Source: Diprion similis (Eukaryota; Arthropoda; Insecta; Hymenoptera; Diprionidae). From it: a stretch of DNA of 64,000 nt. The stretch is from the NCBI RefSeq assembly GCF_021155765.1, contig NC_060110.1:5704001-5768000 (forward strand). Direction: 5' to 3'. The notes below the pieces were generated by a model. It saw nothing but the letters and a program-made list of their open reading frames with translations. It made no database searches and had not been told where the DNA came from. Below are positions 12,865 to 26,400 of the stretch, one piece after another. Positions within the stretch are counted from its first letter, which is position 1. Each line of letters starts with the position of its first letter. Both the position numbers and the translations under genes were made by a program.

Positions 12865-15328
12865 ATGAGTAAGTCAGTTTCCTGCCCGTCTTTCAATCGA
12901 ACGTACCAGGTAAGATGTTTGATATCGTAATTATCTTTATTCAAAATTACTGCCATTCACTTCATCAAGGGGGTTAGCTTAACCCAAGAAATTTCTCCGC
13001 GTTTCATACTCGTGATATTTTTTACGTTCAGCTGATGTGCAGAGAGAGTAACATTCAGCCGCTACCAGCGATAAAATCGCACCTACATAAGGGACGGCTG
13101 CGATTATGTACAGACCGGATAAATCTCGAAGACTGGTCACCAGTATTACGTAGCATCGCGAATGATCGAAGTCTGTCCGAAATAATCGCTTACAGTCGCC
13201 ACAGGCGTAAGAAAATTAGAGAACGAATAAACACCGAGGAAAAGGTGGAAAACTTCCGGTAATCGGGGAGTCTTAATTAATCACAGAACCACACCGTCGT
13301 GGAAGCTTGATCATTTCATTCTATATCCCTAATCTACTAATCATCCCTTAAACAATTTGTACAGACGACGGCTTCGCAGCACAGAACCGGTTCTCTACAC
13401 AAATTTCATCCTCCGTTGTTTTGTCGATGCAATTTCAACCTGCGCTGGGAAATCGCTGGTGATTACCTCGCTGACACTGGACGGCATCCCTTTGCCCATA
13501 AAATATTTGGGCCCTCTCTGCGAAGGCTTGAAATGCGCTAAGAATCTTACAGCCCTTCGACTACCCCGATGCCGCATCGGAGATACTGGTAATAAACCAT
13601 TTCAATAAAAACTTGGGAATATAGGAAAACCATTAAAAAATGTCTAAGAGTGTTTCTTGTGCAAATGATGGCGAACACAAATGAAACGACATCCCGACTA
13701 CGTAATGGAAATTAAAAACGTTGGAAACTAACCGAAAATACCAAAGTTTATTAATCTTAAAAGTTCTAATTATGAAACCTTTTCTCAAATTATTGATATT
13801 TCAGCATTATCTATTACATAATTAGGATATTCTTTCATCCGTGTTTACCATCATTGGCACAATTAATACTGCTAGACATTTTTTGACGGTGCTTTCTTTT
13901 TTTTTCAAATTTTTTATTGAGGCGTTGGAGCCCAATAATCTTCAAGCACGTGAATATTCTTGTCAGTAATCATCTTGTTACTTTTTTACCCCAATGGAAA
14001 GGGTGCGACTTAGTCCTGAACGTACTGGTGGACTGTGTTAGTCTGTGCATCCTAGACTTGTCGTCATGCCGCCTGACCATCCGTAGCTCAATGTCGCTGT
14101 CGACATTTTTAAAGAAGAGGAGAACAATCCTGCTTCACAGCACGTGGAGTGATGCGCAGGCTGTGCAGGTATAACAAAAAATCTGATTTCGAATATTGCC
14201 CCTTGTTCATTAGATCTCTTAAATGATTGGAAAGGGTTTTCACACCCTGGTGCTGAACCACAACCGTAAACTAGGCGACTGTGGCGTTCGACTGCTAGTT
14301 GACGATCTAAAGGAAGATTTTTGGATGAAGACTTTCAACGTACGACATTGCGGACTTACTTCGAGAGGAGGTGAAGCTGTCGTTAGACTCCTAGAGACGA
14401 ACAGTGTACTAACGTCTATCGATCTCAAGGAAAACGATATTCCGGAATCAATTATCCACAATGTGTCAAAGATTTTACGCAGAAGAAAGGAGAACGGTGA
14501 ACGGGCATCGATGAGGAAGAGGCTGATCACTGGGAAAGAGAGGAACTTTCAAGAGGGTAAAAACGATCGAAAGAGACCGACGACGAGGATGACGGATTTT
14601 CTTTTGAACAAGAAATCGCACTTCGTCCGTACCCTGAACAGTAATCCTAAGAAGAAACAACGATCCTGGACCCGGTTATTCGTCAAGGTTATATCTCTCA
14701 TTATGTAACTAAATTTATTAAAAAACAAGTCAACCTTCATGCCTAATAATACTTGTCGATATATAATCAATTTACACTCTCATTTACATACTGAAAGAGC
14801 TCGACGAGGCGGATTCCTAGATGGAAGGCCACGCATCCGAGGTTTCGTAGACCGAAGAATTCGGAGAACGAGAATTTGGATTTGAAGAAGCTATCGGCGC
14901 GACTGTCTAGGACGATTGGCAGCAACGCGGTTCTTCTTCGAGAGCTGATAAACGACCGAGAACTTTTGGCGGAGATGAAAACACGTCGACTAGAAGCGGA
15001 AAAAAAGTTTTCCGACCTTGAGCCGCAGCTTGAAGATCTACGGAACAGTATTTGCGAGCAGGATAAGCTTCGTTACAGAATTTCCCAAGAACGGAAGCTC
15101 TTCGACTATCTGAAGAGGCTCTTTGCACGGTTAGAGGAATTTCCTGAATCAGTAGCGATTGTTTCTAATCCTGAAGATAAATCGACGGTAACTGAAGAGA
15201 TCCTCGGCGACAATACTGCCTGGAAAATCATTTCCGAAGTCGACCTCTCACCCGAAGGAAAAAATCCCCGAGCAAACTATTCCTCGCAACGCAGTCGACC
15301 CCATTGTCCAAGAAAATTTCGAGGGTAA
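12865..15328 (+). CDS. Cep78: Centrosomal protein CEP78, leucine-rich repeats plus coiled coil
   Basis: Exons are 12865-12909, 13032-13258, 13365-13588, 14002-14168, 14235-14687 and 14798-15328, totalling 1647 nt and 548 aa (human CEP78 is about 690-720 aa). The N-terminus matches the family (SFNRTYQ, then a DRINLEDWSPVL block equivalent to the human DRVRLVDWPPIL). Leucine-rich repeats cover roughly residues 80-310: LTLDGIPLPIKYLGPL, LTALRLPRCRIGDTG, LCILDLSSCRL, GFHTLVLNHNRKLGD and LTSIDLKENDIPESI. A basic stretch follows, with an IPRWKATHPRFRRP motif at the place of the vertebrate LPWRTAERAKRHRG. The C-terminal coiled coil spans about residues 400-460. CEP78 is a distal centriole protein acting in ciliogenesis and centriole control. 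Exon 5 may instead end at 14674 with exon 6 starting at 14800; both choices keep the frame. A poly(A) signal AATAAA lies at 15402-15407. Confidence 0.88.
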
Positions 15329-15401
15329 TAAGAATTTAAAAGCGTGTAACTGGTCGTCAGAGTATATTCATGTCTGGTACAATTCTCAATTGACAACAAA
15401 A

Positions 15402-15407
15402 AATAAA
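15402..15407 (+). terminator. Poly(A) signal for CEP78
   Basis: A canonical AATAAA hexamer lies 74 nt past the CEP78 stop codon and before the CCDC112 promoter elements. Confidence 0.5.
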
Positions 15408-15546
15408 ATAAAGAAATTGTCCCTCTTACTCTACACTTTTTCCGTCTCGTTAAAGTGGGGCGCACATCGTGCGCGTAAATATCGATTGAACTTTCCAACA
15501 AACGACGATTGGGCCTAACAATGAATTCTCCCACCTGTTGCCACTC

Positions 15547-15560
15547 GTTGTCATAGAGAT
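15547..15560 (+). promoter_or_regulatory. Near-consensus RFX X-box upstream of CCDC112
   Basis: GTTGTC-AT-AGAGAT fits the X-box pattern RYYNYY-N(1-3)-RRNRAC except for the last base (T for C). It lies 102 bp before the CCDC112 ATG, which is the distance range typical of X-boxes in ciliary genes. A DRE-like TATCGAT is nearby at 15480-15486. Confidence 0.45.
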
Positions 15561-15661
15561 ACGTTTGTTTTCAATTGCATGGCCGGGTTGGCAGTAGCTC
15601 GGCAATAGAAGAATATACATCTGTGTTCCGCGACTGTATCTGAACTCTGAACATTGCAATT

Positions 15662-17486
15662 ATGGATAAGAACTGCATCCTGAGTACAGAAAGGTGTGAC
15701 AAGAAGTCGTCGCAAGTCAGGGGGGAACCGAATATTGGAAACAGAGTTTCTATGTTGACCAAAAAAACTGAGTGCTTAAGGGAATATCGAAGGCTGAAGC
15801 TGCAGGAGGATTTTTTGGAAAAGGATCTTGCGTCTACGATAAAACGTATGAAAATTGACACTGATATGATCCATGAAATAACTGAGAACCGGATAAAAAC
15901 CCTCGATGAAAGGTAAGAGTCCCGGTATCAAATATTTATCTTCTTCAATTTGCTCGCCAAACATTCATTTTCGCACGTTCATCCAGACAGCCAAGCTTGC
16001 AGAGACTGGAGTGCACGACCCTCGGTATTCTGAATGAGTTAAAATCGGTGAAATTGATGCTTCAGCAAACTGATCCTTCGGCGATTCGAAATCTAGGTGA
16101 GTGTTCGAAGTACAATAAACCTATCCAAAACGAATCCACACTATTAAACATACCGTTACACCTGTAATTTTAGATGTAAGCGATTTCCGTTTGAGGCTAA
16201 TGAGACTATCAAATCAGATCGAGGTCTTAAAAGGAGTAGAACAAAGTCTCGCCAAACTCGGCGAAGAAGAATCAATGCTCGATTCCGATCAACGAGCATT
16301 CGACAGAATAATTTTTGCCGGAAACACGAACGGAGCTCCGAAACAAAGCGGAGAACGGAAGTGCCAGACTCGTTCCGGGGTCAACGATCGGTTCATTGAG
16401 CTTGTTGCTCGCACCGGTCACACACAGGGATGGTCCGAAGATGATCATTCCGTGTTCCTCAAGGTAAGGAGGAAATGCGAATCGGTTCCGAACCTTGTAA
16501 CTGAAATGCGTACGCGACGAGTTCACCTCACAAACGAGCAAGTTATAAACCACGAGGCGTGGTACAAGCTGTACACCGAATTGCGATTGAAACGGAAGAA
16601 GGACATCGCCGAGTGGCGATCAAGGCGACAAGACCTCAAACCTAAGGCGAACGGAGAAACTGAGAGAAAAGAATCTTCGTCTTTTCCTTACGGCTGTGCC
16701 CCTATGGACGAAAAAGAATCCATTCCTCGATGCAGGAAACTTGATACGAGAGCGAGTATCGCAGAAAAGAAGCAGAAGATCGAGGCATGGAGGGCAGAGA
16801 GATCGAGGAAGGCTGCGATGGACGATGAGCAGAAGAAACGTTTAGAGATTGAAAAGGCTGAGAAGGAAAGAAGGCGACGACAGGCTCTGCGAAACGAAGC
16901 TAAGACTAAACTTCAAGAGTTCAATGGCCGAGAAATAGCGAGAAAATCGAGATCAGATCCGAACTTGCAGAGAAATGAAAGTCGAACATATGTGAGGTCG
17001 GATTCACTGAAATTGTTAAAGTCCTTCAGGTATATATATATATATATATGTTGCCACTTGTTCATTTCATTTTAGTGAGAAACAGTCGATACAACAGTTA
17101 CCTATATTAGATTTGCCGCTATAATTCACGTAAATTTCTAATTCAGAGAACAGGATGAAAAATTCATACGAAAAAGGCTTAGCTATCTGAAGGCTTCGAA
17201 AAAAAGTACCGCTAATCCTGTAGCTACTGATTCAAGGCCTTTAAAGTCAAGTGTCTCCTCGATGGCGACATTATTTTTACCAACGAAAGTCTGGGAGCAA
17301 AGATGCAAACTGGAACAGAAGACGGATGAATCCTTTGGCAAAATCAATTACATCAAAGATATCCAAAAGTTGTTAGTACGGATCAATACTAGTGAGATTT
17401 GTTCCTTTTCTTTTGTTCCAAATTTAATTTTATCCTTTTTTTCAGAGGTCCTCCACGATGAAAATGCTACCGATGACTTATTGTAA
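15662..17486 (+). CDS. Ccdc112: Coiled-coil domain-containing protein 112
   Basis: Exons are 15662-15912, 15987-16096, 16174-17029, 17147-17391 and 17446-17486, totalling 1503 nt and 500 aa (human isoforms about 446-529 aa). The diagnostic motif HTQGWSEDDHSVFLKVRRKC (exon 3) corresponds to the family's GWSxEDHxxFLKV block. Long alpha-helical coiled coils surround it, followed by a Lys/Arg/Glu-rich helix (KKQKIEAWRAERSRKAAMDD). There is no membrane segment. The near-C-terminal LPTKVWEQRCK resembles the conserved P-x-W tail motifs of the family. CCDC112 is a centriolar satellite component in vertebrates. It follows CEP78 on the same strand after 334 bp with its own promoter signals. The last intron is only 54 nt, a multiple of three and stop-free, so a retained form of 518 aa is possible. 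AATAAA lies at 17791-17796. Confidence 0.87.
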
Positions 17487-20438
17487 TGTGATACGATCTG
17501 AGATAACGTATATATGTATATTACAGTACCCACATATCGAAATTTCATGCCTTTGGTATAAAAGTTCTCGTATTTGTATAATATGTTGACATATGTGTTT
17601 ATTTTCTCTCGTACGAACGGAATATTTTTTCTTTCAGCCGATTTACATAATAAGTTATGAGTAAGGGCGACCGATTCTTGTCCATAACAATTTTAGTTAT
17701 ACTCGGTTTCATAAGATTTAATAACTACCTATATTGTGTCGATATAACGTATACAATAATAATAATAATAATAATAATAGTAAAGTATGCAATAAAAGGA
17801 AAGAAACGCTAATGAAAATCACGCAGCTGGTAAATTGTTGTGGGTAACATATTAACGCCGTTTCGACTTTACTCAAATATATAATATACTTTCTATTTAC
17901 CTTTTGTTTATTTTATTCATCTTTTTTTTTTTCCTTTTAATTATGATTACCAAATACAAAAACATAGGTGCTATGTGATAATGTTATAATACAAGAGTGT
18001 CATCATATTATATTGGACACAATCGCTCTAGTCTGGGCAGCAACATTCTGTACAACGTAATGCGAAAACAGCTCATTCAAATACTTACGAGTTAGATTCT
18101 TATCGGTAAAACTATGTATATACACGTATGCATTTTAGCATATATGTATATATAATAGATTTTTTAGAAGTACCTTCTAGATAACCTTATTAAAACAAAT
18201 TGTATATATGCATATATAGATACAAATTGTGTATGTATATATGTATACATATATATATATATAAAAGCGAACCGTTCTTCCTCAAGTCTTTTCGTCTGCG
18301 CAACTTTTCTCGAGCCAATTTTTTTTTGTCTCTTCCTATCGTGTTTTTTCCTCTTTCTTTTACTGTAGTGCGCAATTCCTTTTATCTATGTACACGCTCG
18401 GAAAATGTTTGGAGAATGCTAGCGGATTGTTTGCGATTTGAAAAAAAATATATAAATAAATAGAACATATAAATCAAGTGAATAAAAAATGAAGAGCTCT
18501 GATATTCGGACTTTCCCTGGGATTTCTATGGTAATAAATCCCTTATTTTCGTGTAACAAAAATGTTTGTCCAAGTCGAAAGAAAAATATTTGAGTTCCCT
18601 CCCGTTTCCCGAGTTTTATAGGCGTATAAAAATCACTGGTAGACAATTTGGCGTTTGAAAGAAAAAAACAAGTAAAAAAAAAATAAAGAGAAAGAAGACA
18701 AAATAATTGGCTTGTGAAGATTTTTTTCATTACAAAAATCGACTTGGTTTAATTTCTCGTTTAATTATTTATTCATTGTTTTCTGGTTTTTTTTTTTGTT
18801 TTTTTTTTCTTTCTTTCTTCGGAGCATCGCAAATCTATCGCATATAATAATATATATATATATATATAACGTTAATCTACACACGTACAAAACTTACTAT
18901 ACTGAGAAAACATTGAAACGGATCAAATAGCATTCGTTTGACAAACTGTGCTGCGGTGATTCTAATAATTATTACAATTGTTAGGGTTCGTCAAATACTT
19001 GACACCGGAATGGATTGTGTAAATCCATCGAGATTTCAAATACTTTTCGCAAAACTGCTACCACCGCCGCATAATTTGTCACGAAAATCAAATAAAAATA
19101 ACCCTATATACGCGAAGTTTTATGTACACATATTACAAATAACTCTTTATTTATTGTATCATATATGTATAGATTAATGCATTTACTACATATTCTCTTT
19201 CTTTAAGAAATGAGATTTGCCTATTATACACGAGAATAGTTTTACCCCATAGTCTCTCATCGCACAGTTAAGTTCACAAGTACGATTTTTAAATAAGAGA
19301 GAGACAGAGACAGAGTGGATTATGTGGTGTGCATGTTTCTTTTTTCGATTCATGAAACAAGCTTTCAGTTTAATATTTATAGTCCCACATTTAGGTTGGT
19401 CCTTTCAAAGAAAACCAATATGAATATTACAATGTCAATGTCCCTTTTTTTCGCTTTTATCATTTTATTTGTTAATTTTCATATTTGTTACTATTATTAT
19501 TGTTGTTGTTTTTTGTTATTACTATTACTATTATTATTATCATTATTATTTTTATTGTTATTGTTATTATTATCATTATTATTTACATAAAAATCTTATT
19601 GAAATGAATCTAGTAACGAGACTATTGTACTTTGGATCTCGGAGAAAAACTTGGCTCGGAATATTCCGTCGTGATGGTTTTGACGAGAAACGAAAAATAA
19701 TCTCAATGTATCGGATAAAAAATATTTCTCCTACCAAAGCCAATCAGTGGATGAGATCGAGAGAATAAATAGCAATGTTGTATATCTAAGGGAAAAAAAA
19801 AACATAAAAAAAGAACGCGCCTATTAAGAATGCTTGCGTGCAAAAGGTTTCCAAAAAGAAAAGTGTACTAAAATAAAATTGCATCCGAGCAAAGCTATTC
19901 CCCCTGCAATTCGTGTGGAATTTTTGTTTCTTCCTTTCTTGCATTACACAGTGTAGGTACAAACGATTCATTAGTATGATAAATTCTTTGCTTCCGTAAC
20001 TTGACCATTAGAAAGAACAGATGATTACGTTGTAATTCATTTTTTTTTTTTTTTTTTTCGAAAATAGTCCCATCATATTATGATAATTTTTTATTTATTT
20101 ATTTTCATCCGCACCCATTTTTCGCTGGGTCAAACCTTTTTCATGTCACATGTTTAGCACGTCGTCGCACACTTGTGTCCTATTGCACACTAAATACGAA
20201 AAAAGCAAGAGATTAAAAAATAAAATAGAAAAAAAAAAAAAATATCCTGGCATGAAAAATGCCTCCGAAAATGAGTGTCAGGGATAATAATAGTAATAAT
20301 AAAAAATAATACAAAGAAAAGAAAAAAAATCCCACAAAACACGCCTCTGGCGTGTCGACGTTTTTCGATAAATGAGAAGAATGATTGTTTAGTATTTAGT
20401 ATGTATATATAGATAATTTAGTTATTTACACTCGTTTT
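17487..20438. other. Intergenic interval between convergent CCDC112 and Nipped-B
   Basis: No coding exon is supported. Both genes end here, so it holds two 3'UTRs. There is an AATAAA for CCDC112 at 17791-17796. On the minus strand, AATAAA hexamers lie about 340-350 nt past the Nipped-B stop (near 20090-20099). The rest is low-complexity: ATA repeats (17756-17780), TA runs (18850-18868) and a TTA/TTG-rich tract (19487-19590). Confidence 0.6.
19487..19590 (+). repeat. TTA-rich imperfect trinucleotide tract
   Basis: About 100 bases of TTA units mixed with TTG, CTA and TCA variants. Open frames across it (Tyr- or Leu-rich runs) are an effect of the repeat. Confidence 0.7.
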
Positions 20439-23400
20439 TCACACTAGAAAATCAGGGTCACTATAGTCCTCAGCACTTTCGCTACTGTCTGAAATTCTTC
20501 TCCTTTTTTTCTTCTTGTGCTTTTTAACCTTTTCCGTTTTATGGGTACGATGCTGTTTCCTGTGCTCCTTGTTTTCGCTGTGGGGGTGTATGGTTAGTTT
20601 AGGTACACGTGGGGTGGTTGCCGCAGCTGGTGGAGCTGCGGGGATTGAAGTAACAGAGTTAACCTGGACCGCAGGATTACTCGTGTTAATCTGATTCACA
20701 TTTAGCTGTCTGTTCATAGAGTGAGTGGGTGTGGCGTGAATGTCCGCAACACCTGGTAATCTACCGGTAGCAGCAGTTGGATCAACTTGATTGGCTTTTT
20801 GTAAAGCGTCAGGGTTTCCCCCCTCCTCATCGGGTTCCTCAGGATCAAACTTGAGCATCAATTGCTTGAAGTCAAGGTATTCTTTTATCAACTTTTTTTT
20901 ACCACTTTCGTCCAGTTCATCGTTATTTGTACCATCTTTCAGTTTCTGTAGCGTTGCTTTAGGCCGGAAGTGGAGGTTATTTTTTCTACTGACAGCTTTT
21001 TCGTAGACCTTTGCAGATTCTGAAGGTGAATACTGTCCAATTTTAGCATCCGTGAAACCATAAAGATCTTTGAGGTGCTGCCTCAGAGTGAGCAGCAATA
21101 AAAAACCTTGACTAGCCGTTATGTACTCCCTGAGTAATGTCGTGTCTTCCGGTAACCTTGCCATTATCGTTTCCTCATCTTCTTCGTCATCCTCTTCATC
21201 CTCAATATTCGGTAAAACTGGAATTGCCAGTGGTTCTCCATCAGGGCCAAATTTCATAAGCGAGGGATGCTCCTGATGTTGCTGCTCCTGTGTTTGCTGG
21301 GGATGAATCTCTTTAGGCAACAGCGCCTCTTTGAAAGACTGCAGGAGATTTGTGCCGGACATTGAAATGATGATGTCGATATTGTGAATGATAAACAATG
21401 GCTCATCTTGAACCTGGTAAGTGAAGTAGGACAAATTGTCTGCCAGATAAAGCATTTGGGACAAGCTCGTTTTAGCACTTTCGTCAAACTGCTTAAGGAA
21501 AGAGAGAACAATCGCCCTCCGTTGCTGCTTGGTATTCCTAAGTATGGTGTACAAAAAACCATTGAGCGCAGATGGAAATTCCCCCTCCTTTATCCTCATC
21601 CCTCTAACGGTCTCGTCGTTTTGCAGTATCTTCTGAAGCCGGTAGCTCAGCCTGATTCCAAACTGTGACTTCATATGTATGAAGCCTGGGTATTTCTTCT
21701 CTATGTCTTGAAGTTGTTTGTCAGCACTGTGACTTACCATCTTCTCGCAATCCGTACTCATGCAAATTAGGTACGGAACTATTTGTACAGGATGTACGAG
21801 ACCCTGGGCCAATATCAGTTGAATTACTTTCAGAGCAGCGTGCCGCACAGATACATTTATATGAAGGAAAGATTCCAGTATCTCTTTTAGGTACAACTGG
21901 ATTACTGTACTCGCCATACCTGACGAAACGTCACCCATTTCCTTGAGGTTCTCTTGCTTGGACAGCTTAGCCCATTCCTGATCCTGTTTTATCATTCGCT
22001 TTTCTTCCTCCTGCAGATATACTTCAATATTGTTGAGGACCTGTGACCGCATGTTGATGGGTGCATTTTCGGAAGTGAGTAGATGGTGGTAAAGTTCCTT
22101 GAGCTCGGGTGTCATCATGAATTCGTAGTGCCTGATGCACAACGAGCCGATGGCCGAAAGTGTGAAAAACCGTATGTCGTCGTTGTCCTGATGCACAAAG
22201 TAGCTCAGCGTCTCAAAAACCTGGTCCTTTATATTCTCTGGTAGTCCCTCTGTTACTTCCTTATCAGTGAAGTTAAAATGCCTGAGCAAAAGTCCGACAG
22301 TGAACAATGCGCGTCTAAAAAATGGCCTGTTCTTCTGTAGAATTGGATTGGCACGATTTTTCTCATACAACGACTTGTAGTCGGTCAAATGTCCATAATA
22401 TTTCTTGAAGCAATCGCGTATCAGCTTGAAGTTCCTGGTTACATTGTTTACTATAGATCCCAGGCAAGAAAGGCAACTTGCAACGACAGACTTATCATGG
22501 AGAAGAATCAGTTTGACAGAATCCTCTTCAAGCTGAGCCAGAAACGTTTCGCTGGGATGTTCCATCAGTGGAACGACAAGCTCCAATGTGTGAGCGACAC
22601 TGCTTATTATCTGATAGTCACCCTGGGTCTGGCATTTTAAACTGAGATAGGGCTGTAATGTTATAGCATGGTTGACGAGAAGCTGTGGTCTTATTTTTGC
22701 AAACAAATATAGGGTAGTTAGACAGGCTACTAGCCTTTGCGATGAGCCCTTCTTCTCAATTTTCTCAGCATCGTCAAGGCCCGTTTCTTCAAGTCTTAAT
22801 ACATTCTCGATAAGACAATCAACGATCTGCTTGCAGGCAGTCAGCAGCGCCTTGGGCGGCTCAGTCATTGTCTTTGTGCTGTCCTCTTTGTCCTCTTTAG
22901 GCTTGAACAGACTCACCAGGAGCTGCTCAAACCACTCGAGTCCCATGTCCTTGCTAGCAGTAACGACGTCTGTGATGTTCATCACCTTTCTCAGCAGTGC
23001 CTCGGAATCTACGATGGGTCGTTCCTTGACAGGAGTGAACCACATGTTCTGAAACACTTCCATGACCAATTTTCTTATTCCCTCTTCGTCGTTAACCCTT
23101 CTGATCATCTTGACGCATATTTCCGGTATTTTGGGAAAATTCGGGCACTCCATACATATATCCTTGAGTATCTTGATGACACGCTTTCGCACGCTGACCC
23201 CAGTGTCAAGAATTCGCGTGGAGAGCATATCATAGTATTTGTCAATCAGCTCTGGCCTACTTAGGACAAATTTACCAACGAGATCGACAGCTGCTTCACG
23301 AACAGACGTCGATAGGTCAAAAAACGAGTGTTTTACACCAAGCTGCATGTCAACTCTGGCCAATACACTCGAGTCAGCCTCGACAATCATTGTAAGGCAT

Positions 23401-26400
23401 TTCATCGCCTTGGTGCGAATGGCGATAGAGGATTCAGTCAGAACGTGAAGTATCTGCTTGAGATAGCGATCAAAACTTTGTGAGAAGGGCCGCTTCGATG
23501 CAAGGTACTGTGATATCAATTCTGCAGACTTATAGTCGATATAAGTCTGTAGTATATCACTTTTAGCGGTGGAATGACTGTATGGTCGTATCTTATTTAT
23601 AATTAATTTCTTTTTCAGTTCAATGAGCCGATATGACTCTGAGTTTTTCTGTTCATTGTTGTCATTCTCATCTGCATCACACTCGTTCTCATCCGATTCA
23701 CTTTCCTCGTCGCTGCTGAGATGCCTATTTTTCTTTCTTGACTTTTTCTTCTGCATCTTTTTTGTTGGCGTATTTTTTATCTGGCCAACACGAGATTTTT
23801 CAACTACCGTATCTCTGTACCATTGAGCTAGGTAAAAGTGCCTTGCATATCCCAGAGCAGCGTCGTTCGTTCCATTCACTGCAAGATAGTCGATCAGCAC
23901 TCTTTGCAGAAATATCGTTCTTTCTTCGTCTTCACTGATCCCAACAATGTCCTTATCCTTGGTCACCTCGTAGTCAGTGTCTTTCTGCTGTTCAGTCTTT
24001 ATGTCTTTTACTATCTGATCAATCGTTGACAGTTTACAGTGCGAGTTTACAGCATCCCTGCGCAGTCTGGCAGCCACAACACCAAGGTATTCGATTGATG
24101 CTATCCTGAGCGACATGTCAGATCCTTTATTGGAAAAATGGCTGACAAGCAAATTTCCCAGAAGACTAAGGAGCAGTTCAGCGGCAGGCCATTCAGGTTT
24201 GTTAACAGTCGCCAGCAGATCCTGTACAAAGTTTTCGAACAACGGTCTGTAGTCAATTTCTTCGCCTTTGCTTCCACATTTGTTGAGGAACACGTTCAAA
24301 AAATTTCCAGCTGTTCTCGTTGCAGTTTCGTACTTATTGAGTATGAGAACGTCAATGTCAACCTGGTGGGATTTCTTTTCTTTTTCTTCACTCTTTTCAT
24401 CGTCATCTCTCGCCTGTTTATCACGTGGCATTAAACTCTCTGGTAGAACTACGACACATTGAATTAGCTGAAGAACCAAAGCAGTAAGCATTTGTATATA
24501 ATCTTCAGAGTTCAGTCGGTAAGTCCTAAGACTTCTTTTACTGCTTGGCAGGCGTGCTATTGAGGCCAAAATATCGTCAAGTAGCAATCGCCTGTGTTTC
24601 TCATACTTCGTGAAAATAACTGTCACAAGTTTCAGGGCACTCAGCTGTAGCTCACTCACAGATTCGACAAAGAATGGAGCAACACCCAGGGTAGAGGCAT
24701 GTAGCACACTTGTGTCGGTCAAAACCTGGATGCTGAGGAGTTCGGCGAGAAGACCGACAAGTACGTGCATTTTATTATAAACTCCAAGGATACTTTTTTC
24801 CCTTACTTCTTTAGTATGGGCTCGTTTTTTTCTACCACTAGCATTAAAGTTTTCTGTTTTGTTTTTAGAGTCTATTCTATAGACAGGGTCAAACGAAGGA
24901 TAAATTGTGTTCTGTAGCTGAAATTTCATAAACAAAACAATTCTGTCTATAACATCCTCAAGGTAAACGTGCTTAGACATATTCTGTGACGTCATGATGT
25001 AGAGAGCGGTAAGTGACGCATCAACTGCGCGCTGTACCCTCTCCATAGCGAGTTCCATCCAGAGGCGACTCTCATCTATGTCATCATCTGGATCAGCAAG
25101 TGGCGAGACTCTAGCGCCGTCGCGGATGTTCTTCTCCAATATGTTGAGAAGTCTGACCAAGCGGTCAGGTGGGATGGACTCCATAGCCCCAAGACCTTTG
25201 AGCTTGGCAGCTTCGCTGCATAAATCGTGAAGTTGATATTTAGATATGAGCATTTCAGGGGCTACGTCGCCGTCATCGTCAAGGTCAGCTGTTGCTGCAG
25301 CATCTTCGGTGTTCTCAAATATCGCGTCGATAGTTCTGTTGAATCTCTGATACGTGTTAGTGTCCATAAGCTCCTCAACGCTGAGTTTATGCAGTACTGG
25401 AACTAATTTTCTTTCTACTTTCCTGATTTTAGGTTTCGTTGGCGAGTTTGGTTCTTCGTCCTCTCTGTAATCGTCATCATCATCTACTATTCTTCTGCGT
25501 CTTCTTTGGGACTTGTCCTCCCCCTTTTTTCGCTCTGCTCTTTCTTTTTCTTTCTGAACCTGTCTCTCCCTGGCTCGTGCCTTGAAGTGCTTGTTGTTCC
25601 TGCCTATTTCCTCTTCGCTTTCCGAATCACTCTTCACTTCGTTGTTGCCTCCCATAATGCCCATTTTTGCTGCAAGGTTCGGAGATTTCTCTGCAAAAGC
25701 GCTGAGGCTCTTCTGCATCAGAGCTTGATCGGCCAGTGACAATCTTTTTAACATAACAATAGGCTCTTTCATTTTTTCCACTGGCGTGGCTGCCAGTGGC
25801 AATGTTGCTTGGCCCACTTCGCTCTTGGTAAGGTTATTATTTTGAATGTTCGAAGGGTTTAGCGTTCTGTGTGGTGAGCTGTAAGTTTCGTTTGCTTCAT
25901 TTATTGTCGGGTTAGGATTGGTGTGAACTGGGAGTTGCTGCAAATTATGAATGACATCCCGGACTGGCATTTGTACAGGATTCCGCCTCTCGTCCAAATC
26001 GTGCGATATGGGTAATTGGACATCCGGAAGGCCAGTGACTGGATCCAGAATAAACTGTTGATTATCCTGAACACTGTTATTGACATTATCAATTTGGTGG
26101 GATTCTAAGGGACGGGTTAGCTGCTGATTTAGTACAGGATCGTAAATATTTTGTTGCACGTTCATACTATGATGATGTGAAGGGATTCCAGTGTGCATTG
26201 GCGAAGTACCATGTATATTGTGCTGAGGCGTAAGACCACCAACGTGATGCTGAGGTGTGATGTTGCCCAGAGACGTAATTGCGCTATTAGGTGAGCTGAG
26301 GTGAGCCGGGGAGTAAATATTTTGCTGCGGGTTCATCTGGGATATTGGATTCACACAGTTGACGTCTTCCTGCATATGTTGTGGCGTCGTCGATGCCCTG

